Shown in pieces: positions 21,570 through 32,232 of a stretch of 64,000 nt of DNA. Position 1 is the first letter of the stretch, and every line of letters begins with the position of its first letter. The position numbers and the translations under genes are program-made. This DNA is from Mycolicibacter heraklionensis. Lineage in GTDB: Bacteria; Actinomycetota; Actinomycetes; Mycobacteriales; Mycobacteriaceae. The stretch lies in contig NZ_LDPO01000005.1 in the NCBI RefSeq assembly GCF_001021505.1, positions 185,611 to 249,610 of the forward strand. Reading direction: 5' to 3'. The notes beneath the pieces were generated by a model. It ran no database searches, was not told the DNA's origin, and saw only the letters and a program-made list of their open reading frames with translations.

Positions 21570-21589
21570 ACAGAGTACTAAGCCCCGAA
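21570..21589 (-). promoter_or_regulatory. Possible DosR half-box upstream of devR
   Basis: On the minus strand the sequence begins TTCGGGGCTTA, matching the first half of the DosR consensus with one mismatch; the second half is poor. It lies 56 bp upstream of the devR start, a plausible activator position. Confidence 0.35.
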
Positions 21590-21658
21590 CCGCCGGATGG
21601 GCGCTCGTCGGGCGTGAATTACGCTTCATGCGCTTCGGCCAAGACAGAGGAGATTCCA

Positions 21659-22429
21659 ATGGACAGGCCCGTCCTCAACGCGTTGTTCGACCTGACCGGA
21701 CGCACCGCGATCGTGACAGGCGGCACTCGTGGTATCGGGTTGTCGCTCGCGCACGGACTGGCCGCTGCCGGCGCCAACGTGGCGGTGGCCAGCCGCAAGA
21801 GCGAGGCTTGTGAGCGTGCCGCGGAGCAACTGCGAGAGGCCGGCGCCGAAGCCATCGGTGTGCCCACCCACCTCGGTGATGTCGATGCGATCCAGCATCT
21901 GGTCGACGCCACGGTCGAGCGGTTCGGCGGGGTGGACATCGTCATCAACAACGCTGCCAATGCGCTCGCGCTGCCGTTGGCCGAGATCACCCCGGAGGCG
22001 TTGAGCAAGTCTTTCGCGGTCAATCTGCAGGGACCGGTTTTCCTGGTTCAGGCGGCGTTGCCGCATCTTCGCAAGAGCGAGCATGCCGCAATCGTGAACG
22101 TGGTGTCGGCCGGCGCCTTCATCTATTCACCGGCGACGGCGATGTACTCGGCTGCCAAGGCCGCACTGGTGTCCTTCACCCGCTCCATGGCGGCTGAGCT
22201 GGCGTCGTCGCGGATCCGGGTCAACGCGATCGCCCCCGGACCGGTGAACACGGACATGGTGCGCAACAACCCGCCGGAGTTCATCGCAGCGTTGCGGGCT
22301 TCCACGCTGCAACAGCGCATTGCCGAGCCCGACGAAATGGTCGGTCCGGTACTGCTTCTCGTGTCCGATGCGGGCAGCTACATCACCGGCCAGACCATCC
22401 ATGCCGACGGCGGGATGGTGGCGCGGTAG
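21659..22429 (+). CDS. SDR-family oxidoreductase
   Basis: 256-residue classical short-chain dehydrogenase. The cofactor loop is TGGTRGIG (about 21-28), NNAA is in the fourth strand, and the catalytic Tyr-Lys is in YSAAK with a Ser upstream in NVVSAGAF. The C-terminal GQTIHADGGM is typical. The ATG at 21659 follows AGAGGAGA. Transcribed divergently from devR, so it may share DosR control; substrate unknown. Convergent with the slipin gene. Confidence 0.88.
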   Translation: MDRPVLNALFDLTGRTAIVTGGTRGIGLSLAHGLAAAGANVAVASRKSEACERAAEQLREAGAEAIGVPTHLGDVDAIQHLVDATVERFGGVDIVINNAANALALPLAEITPEALSKSFAVNLQGPVFLVQAALPHLRKSEHAAIVNVVSAGAFIYSPATAMYSAAKAALVSFTRSMAAELASSRIRVNAIAPGPVNTDMVRNNPPEFIAALRASTLQQRIAEPDEMVGPVLLLVSDAGSYITGQTIHADGGMVAR

Positions 22430-22455
22430 TTGATGTCGCGGCGTACGCCGGTCTG

Positions 22456-23244
22456 CTACGTGTTCCGCTTGGCGGCGCGCAGCGCCTCGGCCGCGCCGCC
22501 CAGGAACGGGGTGATGATGTCCACCGGCAGCGGGAAGACCACGGTGGAGTTCTGGTCGGCCCCGAGCTCCAACAGGGTTTGCAGGTAACGCAGTTGCAGC
22601 GAGGCCGGGTTCTGCGAGAGCCGCTCGGCGGCCTGGCTGAGTTCCTCGGAGGCCTGTAGCTCGCCGCGGGCGTTGATCACCTTCGCCCGGCGCTCGCGTT
22701 CGGCCTCGGCCTCGCGGGCCATCGCCCGTTGCATCGACTCGGGGATCTCCACGTCCTTGATCTCGACCACCCGCACCTGCACGCCCCACGGCTCGGTCTG
22801 CTTGTCGATGATCGTGCGCAGGTCGGCGTTGAGATCGTCGCGGTGCGCCAGCAACGTGTCCAGATCCGCGCGCCCCAACAGGGAACGCAGCGTGGTCTGG
22901 GCGATCTGCGAGGTGGCCACGGCGTAGTTCTCCACCTCCATGATCGCCTTGAGCGGGTCGGTGACCTGGAACATCACCACGGCGTTCACCCGGGCCGGGA
23001 CATTGTCACGGGTGATCACCTCCTGCGGGGGGATGGTCAGGGTCACTACCCGCTGGTCGACCCGAATCATCTTGTCCACCAAGGGGAACAGAAACTTCAG
23101 GCCGGGTTGGTAGAGCGGGCGCGCATGACCCATCCGGAACACCACGCCGCGTTCGTACTCGCGCACCACGTTCAGCGCGAAATATGCCAGCACGGCCAGT
23201 GCGACGATGGCCAGCGCCAAAACGGTGATCAGACCTTCGCTCAC
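22456..23244 (-). CDS. Slipin (stomatin/SPFH family) membrane protein
   Basis: 262 residues: one N-terminal TM helix (about 5-27) then an SPFH/band-7 domain (VVREYERGVVFRMG onward to about 200), with the conserved stretch IPPQEVITRDNVPARVNAV. Slipins scaffold membrane microdomains and often regulate partner proteins. The GTG start overlaps the stop of the preceding Cys-motif protein, and both follow the NO reductase, so this looks like a three-gene operon. No NfeD-type partner protease is adjacent. Confidence 0.9.
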   Translation of the reverse strand: MSEGLITVLALAIVALAVLAYFALNVVREYERGVVFRMGHARPLYQPGLKFLFPLVDKMIRVDQRVVTLTIPPQEVITRDNVPARVNAVVMFQVTDPLKAIMEVENYAVATSQIAQTTLRSLLGRADLDTLLAHRDDLNADLRTIIDKQTEPWGVQVRVVEIKDVEIPESMQRAMAREAEAERERRAKVINARGELQASEELSQAAERLSQNPASLQLRYLQTLLELGADQNSTVVFPLPVDIITPFLGGAAEALRAAKRNT

Positions 23245-23888
23245 TTGAGCTGCTGCCTCCTGGTCGATGCGTCGTCGGAAAAGCCGCCCCACCGGGTGGA
23301 GTACCGGTCGATCGCGGCTTCGACCTTCAAAGCCTGCTCTTCGGCCACGGATCGGTGTGGCCGGTCGTCCGGGGCGTTGCTCGGGGTGTTCCACAGGTGC
23401 CGCAGCAGGGGAATGCTACCGGCGCCCACCGCCAGGATCGTCGCCGCCAACACCAACACGTCGGCGGAAGAGTGGTTCACGAACAACGTGGCCGCCGGCA
23501 GCACGATCCCGAAACCTGCTACCGCACAGGCGATGCCACGGTGGAAGCGGCCCGTCTCGGAGTGCGGCCAGGGGTCGACCGCCCGGGTGATCTCCCGGCC
23601 GTGGCTGGACGTGGTGCAGGTGTCCTTGACCGGGCACGAGTTGCAGACCGATGGCGTGGCCCGGTACCGCATCACCCGATTCTCCGGGTCGAACGACTTC
23701 GGCCAGAGCCACTGATCCTCCGGGCATTTCCACGCGTCATGGTCTTCGTGGTAGACGAACTTGCCGGTGCGCCACTGGGCGGCGCGCTCGGAGGTCCGCT
23801 TGGCCATGTGGTCGAAACCCCAGGCGAACGAGAGCAGCAGCAGCGCGTAGCCGGCAACCAGCCATACCCATGTCGCCGGCCCGCTCAT
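23241..23888 (-). CDS. NO-reductase-associated membrane protein with Cys ribbon (unknown function)
   Basis: 215 residues, not a recognised enzyme. N-terminal TM (about 5-24), then a soluble segment with Cys55 (DAWKCPEDQWLWP), Cys82, Cys85 (SVCNSCPVKDTC) and Cys91, followed by HGREITRAVDPWP, then two TM helices (about 117-137 and 143-162) and a charged tail. The C-x26-C-x2-C-x5-C block with YRATPSVCNSCPVKDTC resembles the zinc-ribbon end of IS1182-type DDE transposases, without any DDE core. The start lies two bases after the norB stop. A metal- or redox-binding accessory role for NO reductase is inference. Confidence 0.75.
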   Translation of the reverse strand: MSGPATWVWLVAGYALLLLSFAWGFDHMAKRTSERAAQWRTGKFVYHEDHDAWKCPEDQWLWPKSFDPENRVMRYRATPSVCNSCPVKDTCTTSSHGREITRAVDPWPHSETGRFHRGIACAVAGFGIVLPAATLFVNHSSADVLVLAATILAVGAGSIPLLRHLWNTPSNAPDDRPHRSVAEEQALKVEAAIDRYSTRWGGFSDDASTRRQQLK

Positions 23889-23890
23889 GC

Positions 23891-26224
23891 TCAGTCCTTG
23901 CTCGCGGCCGCGGAATCCGCGGCGACCTCGGTGTAGAGCGGGTGCTCCGGCAACTCGTCGACCGTCTCGCCGGAGCGGAAGTTGCGCAGCGCGATCCACG
24001 CGATCCAGACGAAGGGCAGCACGCCGCCGACGATCAGGATCGCGTCGCCGGGCAGTCGCATCCACTCCAGCAGCGCGTTGCCGGGCTTGGTGATGTACCC
24101 CAGTGAGCGTGCCTCGAAGTAGCCGGCGTTGACCGAGTGGAACAGCTGCAGCACACCCAGCGGCAGCAGCGTGACGAAGACCATCCACGCCAGGCCGATG
24201 TTCATGCTCCAGAAGGAGATTCGGGCCAGCTTGTTCGGCCACTTCTCCGCCGGGATCACGTACCGGAAGGCGAACATCGCCAGTGCCACCGCGAGCATGC
24301 CGTAGACCCCGAACATCGCCGCGTGGGCGTGGTTGGCGGTCAGCGCCGTGCCGATCTCGTAGTAGGACACCACCGGCAGGTTGATCAGGAACCCGAAGAT
24401 GCCTGCGCCCAGGAAGTTCCAGAACCCGACGGCGACCAGGAACATCACCGCCCAGCGAGCCGGGAAGTTGTTCTCGCCGCCGGCCTCCTGGCGAGCGCCC
24501 AGCTGCAGGAAGGCCCAGGCCTCCACGGTCAGGAAGGTCAGCGGGATGACCTCGGCGGCCGAGAAGAAGGCGCCCATCGCCATGTGCTCCACCGGGGTGC
24601 CGGAGAAGTACAGGTGGTGCATGGTGCCGATCACGCCGCCGGCGGAGTACAGGATGATGTCGAGGAAGATGACCAGCAGCGCGACGCGTTCGCGCACCAC
24701 CCCGAGCTGGACGAACATGTAGGCCACCATCGCGGTGGTGAACAGCTCCAGGAAGTCCTCCACCCACAGGTGCACCATCCAGAACCGCCAGAAATCGGCG
24801 ACCGAGAAGTGTGCCTCACTGCCGGCCAGCAGGCTGGCCGCGTAGAACGTCGGAATGGCCAGCCCGGTGAAGAAGAACATCCAGGGCAGGTTCATCTTCG
24901 AGGTGGTCGCCAGCTTCGCGCGCATGCCGCGCCAGATGATGACGATCCACAAGAACAGGCCGACGATCAGCAGCACCTGGAACAACCGCGGCAGGTCCAG
25001 GAACTCCCACTGCTGAGAGAACACGGTGCCCGGCTTGATCACCCCGAAGATCGAGAGTGCCTCGAACGTCAGGGAACCGAAGACCACCACCGCCAGCGCG
25101 CCGAGCAGTCCGTAGACCAGTACCGACTGCTTACTGGGTTCGCGGCGGGTGATGAACGGCACCAAGAAGATCCCGCCGGCCAGGAACGCCGCCGCGGTCC
25201 AGAACAGCGACAGCTGCAGGTGCCAGGTCCGGGCCAGGTTGTAGGGGAGGATCTTCGCCAGGTCGATCCCGTAGAACTCCGACAGATCGGCGCGATAGTG
25301 CTCGACGGCCCCGCCGAGCAGGACCTGGGCCAGGAACAGCACCGCGACGACGGCGAAGATCCAGATCGCGGCACGCTGCGAGCGGGTCAGCGGCACCTCG
25401 CCGGGCTGGCGGAACTCCAGCTTGGTCATCTCGGTGCCGTGCCAGCCGATGTTCTGGCTCCAGCGGCCGTAGACGGTGAACATGACTCCGATGCCGCCGA
25501 GCAGCATGATCAGCGACAGCACCGACCACACCACGACCGACCCAGTCGGGCCGTTGTCGACGCGCGGCTCCGAGGGCCAGTTGTTGGTGTAGCTGTAGTT
25601 GTGGCCGGGCCGATCCGCGGCCGCGGCCCACGCGGTCCAGGCGAAGAACGAGGTCAGGTCCCGGATCTCGCCGGGGTCGGTGATCATGTGCGGCAGCAGG
25701 CCGTACTTGGTGGAGGCTTCGCCGAAGTAGTCGGCGTAGTGCTTCTCGATGTCGTTGAACGCCCGGACCTGCTTGTCGGTGAACACCAAGGTCTTGGTGT
25801 CGGCGTTATAGCGGTTGGTCCGGAACTCGGCGACCACGTCGTCATGCGGGTTCGCCACGCCCTGTGCCTTGAACTGATCGGCGACGTCTTCGGTGGCCAG
25901 CCGCAGATATTCGGCGGTGTAGTCGGGCCCCAGATAGGCGCCGTGGCCCAGCACCGAGCCGTACTGCATGAGGCCGCGGGCCTGATACAGCTGCTGGCCG
26001 CGGGTGATGTCGGCACCGGAGAACAGCTCCTGGCCGGATTCGGTGACAACCCTGTCGGGCATCGGCATCGATGCCGTGTAGGTGCGGTAGGCCAGGATGC
26101 CCATCACCAGGAAACCGAAGATCATGACCAGGGCCACGCCCTGGGCCCAACCCTTGCCGATCAGTGCCTCGGCACGGCCGGATTTGCCGGCGGGCGTGCC
26201 CACTTGTGTCACATCGGTGCTCAT
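23891..26224 (-). CDS. norB: Quinol-dependent nitric oxide reductase (single subunit, qNOR)
   Basis: Reduces 2 NO to N2O with electrons from quinol; inner membrane, heme-copper oxidase superfamily. 777 residues. The N-terminal extension (ADITRGQQLYQARGLMQYGS) identifies the qNOR rather than cNOR form. Candidate heme and non-heme iron ligands: ARTWHLQLSLFW, HLWVEDFLELFTTAMVAY (His with Glu), GTMHHLYFSG and ANHAHAAMFGVYG. About fourteen TM helices expected. Likely detoxifies host or environmental NO; co-transcribed with the Cys-motif protein and slipin. The divergent promoter region contains a DosR-box-like site. Confidence 0.95.
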   Translation of the reverse strand: MSTDVTQVGTPAGKSGRAEALIGKGWAQGVALVMIFGFLVMGILAYRTYTASMPMPDRVVTESGQELFSGADITRGQQLYQARGLMQYGSVLGHGAYLGPDYTAEYLRLATEDVADQFKAQGVANPHDDVVAEFRTNRYNADTKTLVFTDKQVRAFNDIEKHYADYFGEASTKYGLLPHMITDPGEIRDLTSFFAWTAWAAAADRPGHNYSYTNNWPSEPRVDNGPTGSVVVWSVLSLIMLLGGIGVMFTVYGRWSQNIGWHGTEMTKLEFRQPGEVPLTRSQRAAIWIFAVVAVLFLAQVLLGGAVEHYRADLSEFYGIDLAKILPYNLARTWHLQLSLFWTAAAFLAGGIFLVPFITRREPSKQSVLVYGLLGALAVVVFGSLTFEALSIFGVIKPGTVFSQQWEFLDLPRLFQVLLIVGLFLWIVIIWRGMRAKLATTSKMNLPWMFFFTGLAIPTFYAASLLAGSEAHFSVADFWRFWMVHLWVEDFLELFTTAMVAYMFVQLGVVRERVALLVIFLDIILYSAGGVIGTMHHLYFSGTPVEHMAMGAFFSAAEVIPLTFLTVEAWAFLQLGARQEAGGENNFPARWAVMFLVAVGFWNFLGAGIFGFLINLPVVSYYEIGTALTANHAHAAMFGVYGMLAVALAMFAFRYVIPAEKWPNKLARISFWSMNIGLAWMVFVTLLPLGVLQLFHSVNAGYFEARSLGYITKPGNALLEWMRLPGDAILIVGGVLPFVWIAWIALRNFRSGETVDELPEHPLYTEVAADSAAASKD

Positions 26225-26235
26225 GGACGGGGACG

Positions 26236-26273
26236 CTAACAGTATCGAGGATGAAAATTCGCGAAACTGTTAG
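26236..26273. promoter_or_regulatory. Inverted repeat upstream of norB
   Basis: Perfect 8-bp arms CTAACAGT (26236-26243) and ACTGTTAG (26266-26273) separated by 22 bp, 12 to 49 bp upstream of the norB start. A related half-site, GTTAGTTT, lies at 26299-26306. Likely a regulator site or looped dyad; no named regulator can be assigned. Confidence 0.4.
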
Positions 26274-26308
26274 TGCCCTCACGAATTTGGGGTCTGGCGT
26301 TAGTTTCT

Positions 26309-26328
26309 CTGTGGACTAAATGCCCCTT
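26309..26328 (+). promoter_or_regulatory. DosR/DevR box candidate in the norB / CMD divergent region
   Basis: CTGTGGACTAAATGCCCCTT matches about 14 of 20 positions of the DosR consensus, including GGACTWWA and CCC. It lies 85 bp upstream of norB and about 60 bp upstream of the divergent gene. A weaker half (TTTGGGGTCT) is at 26286-26295. Confidence 0.5.
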
Positions 26329-26388
26329 GACACCAAAGTACGACATGCCGTAGTAGCGGCCCGTTTGCGGGCCGGAAAGGACACCGCC

Positions 26389-27042
26389 ATGCCCCGACTC
26401 CGCGAGATCCCGCGCGCCGAAGTGACCGACGAGCAGATCTTGTTCTTCTACGACCGGCTGTTCGGGGCCGACGTAGACCCCGCCGCTCCGGCCGGCCCCG
26501 GCGGCCACCGCACCATCCACGGCACGCCCGGGGACTGGTGGACGGTTTTCGCCCAGGCACCGCAGGTGTTCTCCCACGCCGTGCGCGGATTCGCCCTGTA
26601 TCGCAACGCCTCGCTGGACCCGCTGCTGCGCGAGCTCGGCCAGGCCCGTGCCGGCTATGCGCGCGGCAGCCAGTTCGTCTTCTCCCAGCACTGCAAACAG
26701 ATGCGTTCGCTGGGCATGCCGGAGGAGAAGATCGCCGCGTTGCCGTCCTGGCAGGTCAGCGACGTCTTCTCGGGGATCGAGCGGGCGGTGCTGGCCTACA
26801 CCGATGCCCTGGTCTACGACGGCGGGCGGGTGCCCGACGAGATCTTCGCGGTGCTGCAGGCGCACCTGTCCGACCGCGAAATCATGGAGTTGACCTACAT
26901 CACCTGCATGTATGACATGCACGCCACCATCTGCCGTGCGCTGCGCCTGGAGTTCGACGATCGCCCCGAGCCGATCGTGGAGGTCCAGGTGCCCGAGGGC
27001 CTGGCGGTGGCCGACCTGTCGGCCGACCTGGCCGGGGATTAG
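26389..27042 (+). CDS. Carboxymuconolactone decarboxylase-family protein (AhpD-like fold)
   Basis: 217 residues. The N terminus MPRLREIPRAEV and the core with SQFVFSQHCKQMRSLGMPEEKI, then LTYITCMYDMHATICRALRLEF, fit the CMD family. The CxxC peroxidatic pair of true AhpD is absent (a His-Cys is found instead), so it is not a standard alkylhydroperoxidase. The ATG at 26389 follows GGAAAGGA; an ATG at 26320 would add 23 residues but lies in the regulatory region. Divergent from norB. Confidence 0.82.
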   Translation: MPRLREIPRAEVTDEQILFFYDRLFGADVDPAAPAGPGGHRTIHGTPGDWWTVFAQAPQVFSHAVRGFALYRNASLDPLLRELGQARAGYARGSQFVFSQHCKQMRSLGMPEEKIAALPSWQVSDVFSGIERAVLAYTDALVYDGGRVPDEIFAVLQAHLSDREIMELTYITCMYDMHATICRALRLEFDDRPEPIVEVQVPEGLAVADLSADLAGD

Positions 27043-27089
27043 GCCCGGCTTGGCCCCACTTGTCACACCCCAGGGGCAGCATCTCCGGT

Positions 27090-27737
27090 GTGCTTGACGT
27101 GGTGCTTCCCCTGCAGTGCGGGGGCTGCGGTGCACCCGGGAGCCGATGGTGCGCCGTCTGCGCCGCGCAGCTGGCCGTCGGGCCGGACGAACCACGGGTG
27201 ATCACCCCGCGGCTGGATCCGCAGGTACCGGTGTTCGCACTGGGCCGTTACGCCGGTGCCCGTCGGCAGGCGATCGTCGCGGCCAAGGAACGGGGACGCA
27301 GCGACCTCATCGCTCCGCTGGCATCGGCGTTGGGGGTAGCGCTGCAGCGGCTGCTGTGCTGGCAGATGGTGGACCTGCCGCTGACGATCATCCCGGCGCC
27401 CACCCGCCGCAGCGCCGCCCGACGGCGCGGAGGCGATCCGATCGCGCGGATCGCGGCGTCGGTGGCAGGTCACCAGTACGGCGTGACGGTCGTGCCGGCG
27501 TTGCGGATGCGGGAGCTGACCCGTGACTCGGTCGGCCTGGGCAGCGGCGCTCGGGAACGCAACGTCGCCGGTCGAGTACTGCTGCGTCGGCGTGGGCTGT
27601 CGGATCTCTCCGGAGCGGGCGATGTCCTGGTCGTCGACGACGTCGTGACCACCGGGGCCACCCTGGCCGAGTCCGTGCGGGTGCTACGTCGCGCCCGAGT
27701 GCCGGTATCTGCCGCGCTTGTGATCGCTTCGGTATGA
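27090..27737 (+). CDS. ComF-family phosphoribosyltransferase-like protein (Rv3242c-like)
   Basis: 215 residues. An N-terminal zinc-ribbon-like segment, CGGCG...CAVC, precedes a type I PRTase fold whose PRPP loop is VLVVDDVVTTGATL. Related to ComF/GntX; function in mycobacteria is not established. The GTG at 27090 gives VLDVVLPLQCGGCG, matching the usual N terminus. It precedes hpf and secA1, as in M. tuberculosis. Confidence 0.88.
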   Translation: MLDVVLPLQCGGCGAPGSRWCAVCAAQLAVGPDEPRVITPRLDPQVPVFALGRYAGARRQAIVAAKERGRSDLIAPLASALGVALQRLLCWQMVDLPLTIIPAPTRRSAARRRGGDPIARIAASVAGHQYGVTVVPALRMRELTRDSVGLGSGARERNVAGRVLLRRRGLSDLSGAGDVLVVDDVVTTGATLAESVRVLRRARVPVSAALVIASV

Positions 27738-27868
27738 GACGGGTGTCAAATGGCTGCCCCAAACCGGTGGCACGTATCCGGCGGCATGGCTACGGTCGTC
27801 ATCATGAGGTCCGGCTGGACCGTAGAACCGCAGCAGTACGTGGTCGAGGCGACAGGAGAGTGTCGAGC

Positions 27869-28570
27869 ATGGCAAATCAATTTGTGGAAACCAGCGCGAC
27901 GTCGGTCGATGTGGACGAGCAGCCCGATCAGTCGGGCGCGGAGATCGTGGTCAAGGGCCGCAATGTCGAGATTCCAGACCATTTCCGGGTTTACGTCGCG
28001 CAGAAGCTGGCCCGCGTAGAGCGGTTGGACCGCTCGATCCGCCTGTTCGACGTCGAGCTCAAGCACGCCAACAACCGACGCCAGCGAAAATCCTGCCAGC
28101 AGATCGACATCACCGCGCACGGCCGCGGCCCGGTGGTCAGGGGTGAAGCGCGCGCCGACAGTTTCTATGCCGCGTTCGAGGCTGCCATCGACCGACTGGA
28201 GAGCCGGTTGCGCCGTGACAAGGGCCGCCGCAACGTCTCCTACGGTGACAAGACTCCCGTGTCGGTGGCTGAGGCCACCGGTGCCACCCATTTGGACCCG
28301 GAGTTCCTGGCCGCCGCCTTTGACCGGGACGGTACCGCCGAACCCGACCACCGCGAGGCGGCCGGGCACGGCGGGGGCCACGAGCACGAGCCCGGCCAGA
28401 TCGTGCGCACCAAGGAACACGCCGCCACGCCCATGTCGGTCGACGACGCGCTCTATGAGATGGAGCTCGTCGGCCATGATTTCTTCCTGTTCCAGGACAA
28501 GGAGACCGACCAACCGTCGGTGGTCTACCGTCGGCACGCCTACGACTACGGCTTGATCCGGTTGGTCTGA
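27869..28570 (+). CDS. hpf: Long-form ribosome hibernation promoting factor
   Basis: Dimerises 70S ribosomes or protects them in stationary phase. 233 residues. The N-terminal RaiA/YfiA domain (VVKGRNVEIPDHFRVYV to about 125) is followed by a linker rich in His/Gly/Glu (GHGGGHEHEPGQ) and the C-terminal dimerisation domain (MSVDDALYEMELVGHDFFLF, ending HAYDYGLIRLV). Long form, hence 100S-type. The ATG at 27869 follows AGGAGAG about ten bases upstream. Just before secA1, the conserved mycobacterial order (Rv3241c). Confidence 0.94.
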   Translation: MANQFVETSATSVDVDEQPDQSGAEIVVKGRNVEIPDHFRVYVAQKLARVERLDRSIRLFDVELKHANNRRQRKSCQQIDITAHGRGPVVRGEARADSFYAAFEAAIDRLESRLRRDKGRRNVSYGDKTPVSVAEATGATHLDPEFLAAAFDRDGTAEPDHREAAGHGGGHEHEPGQIVRTKEHAATPMSVDDALYEMELVGHDFFLFQDKETDQPSVVYRRHAYDYGLIRLV

Positions 28571-28679
28571 GGCCACGGCCTTCAGAAGCTGCGTTGGCGG
28601 CGCATTGCCGCCCCTGGCAACGGTGTCACCTACCATGGGTGACGCTCGTAATGCCGAAGACTGAGTAGGGGACATAGCC

Positions 28680-31467
<2,788 letters not shown>

Positions 31468-31472
<5 letters not shown>

Positions 31473-31488
31473 GGCGCTTAGCCTCAGC
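31468..31488. terminator. Hairpin shared by convergent secA1 and Rv3235-like stops
   Basis: Perfect 8-bp arms GCTGAGGC (31468-31475) and GCCTCAGC (31481-31488), loop GCTTA. The secA1 TGA (31470-31472) and the opposite-strand TGA (31484-31486) are both inside the arms. Confidence 0.5.
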
Positions 31489-32026
31489 CGATGTGCAGGG
31501 CGACGATCTGCCAGGCGGTGCTGTTTGCGCCGGCGCCGCGCCGGGGGATCGACTCGATGCGGCCGGCCAGTGCATGCGTGCGCCGTCCGCGCCGGTAGGT
31601 GCCGAAAACCTCCACCGCGCTGGCAGGTTCGCCCGAACCGGCCGATTGCACGCGGACCCGCTGCAGGGTGGCCGGCTCGACCCGGCCCGCCGCCGTCGCC
31701 AGGCGAGCCGACGCCACCGAGTCGGCCAGCCCGGCCGCGAGCAGCGGATGCAGGTGCGTCGACGGCCGGCGCCCGTCCACCACTTCCAGGACGCGGCGCA
31801 GCGCCGCGTCGGCGAACACCGCGGCCGACTGCAGCGCCGCCGGTAACACGTTGCGGGCGGGCCGATCGGCCCGTGTTCTCGGGGGATGCCCGCGGCGGGT
31901 CCGGGCCGACGGCGAGGAGGTGGGCGAGTGCGTGGGCCGGCACGGCATGGTCGGGCGAGCAGGCGGTTCGTAGTCGAGCATCGGTGCGACGGCCGAGTGC
32001 GGTGGTGGGGTGGGTTCGATGGGCAC
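31484..32026 (-). CDS. Rv3235-family protein (DUF6459-like)
   Basis: 180 residues, Ala/Arg/Pro-rich. The N-terminal 80 residues look disordered; the C-terminal half contains AALRRVLEVVDGRRPSTHL, HPLLAAGLADSV and the end TAWQIVALHIG, which match the Rv3235 protein family found beside secA in actinobacteria. Function unknown; the position suggests a link with SecA1. The GTG at 32026 is chosen because GGAGAG precedes it by five bases; an ATG at 32095 would add 23 residues. Convergent with secA1. Confidence 0.75.
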   Translation of the reverse strand: MPIEPTPPPHSAVAPMLDYEPPARPTMPCRPTHSPTSSPSARTRRGHPPRTRADRPARNVLPAALQSAAVFADAALRRVLEVVDGRRPSTHLHPLLAAGLADSVASARLATAAGRVEPATLQRVRVQSAGSGEPASAVEVFGTYRRGRRTHALAGRIESIPRRGAGANSTAWQIVALHIG

Positions 32027-32232
32027 GGCAACTCTCCAGGGTCGGTCCGGGCGGGCGGGCCTGCTGGAGAGTGGCAGGGCGTTTGCGGCGATCATCGCAC
32101 AATCGCGGCTGCGGCGTATCCGCGTGCGGCGCTGCCCGGCGGCGGGCTACCGTGAGCGGCAGTGTTTTTCTCCGATCCGGGGCTGGTGCAGTGCCCGGCC
32201 GGATCGAGCCAGCAGGGAGGACGGGTGCCACG

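Noticed and set aside
23241..23888. Insertion sequence remnant
   Set aside because: Despite the transposase-like Cys ribbon there is no DDE core, no terminal inverted repeat and no target duplication; the gene is intact and tightly coupled to its neighbours.
24137..26239. Open frame of about 700 codons on the plus strand opposite norB
   Set aside because: Antisense shadow of the NO reductase, His/Gln/Arg-rich with no domains.
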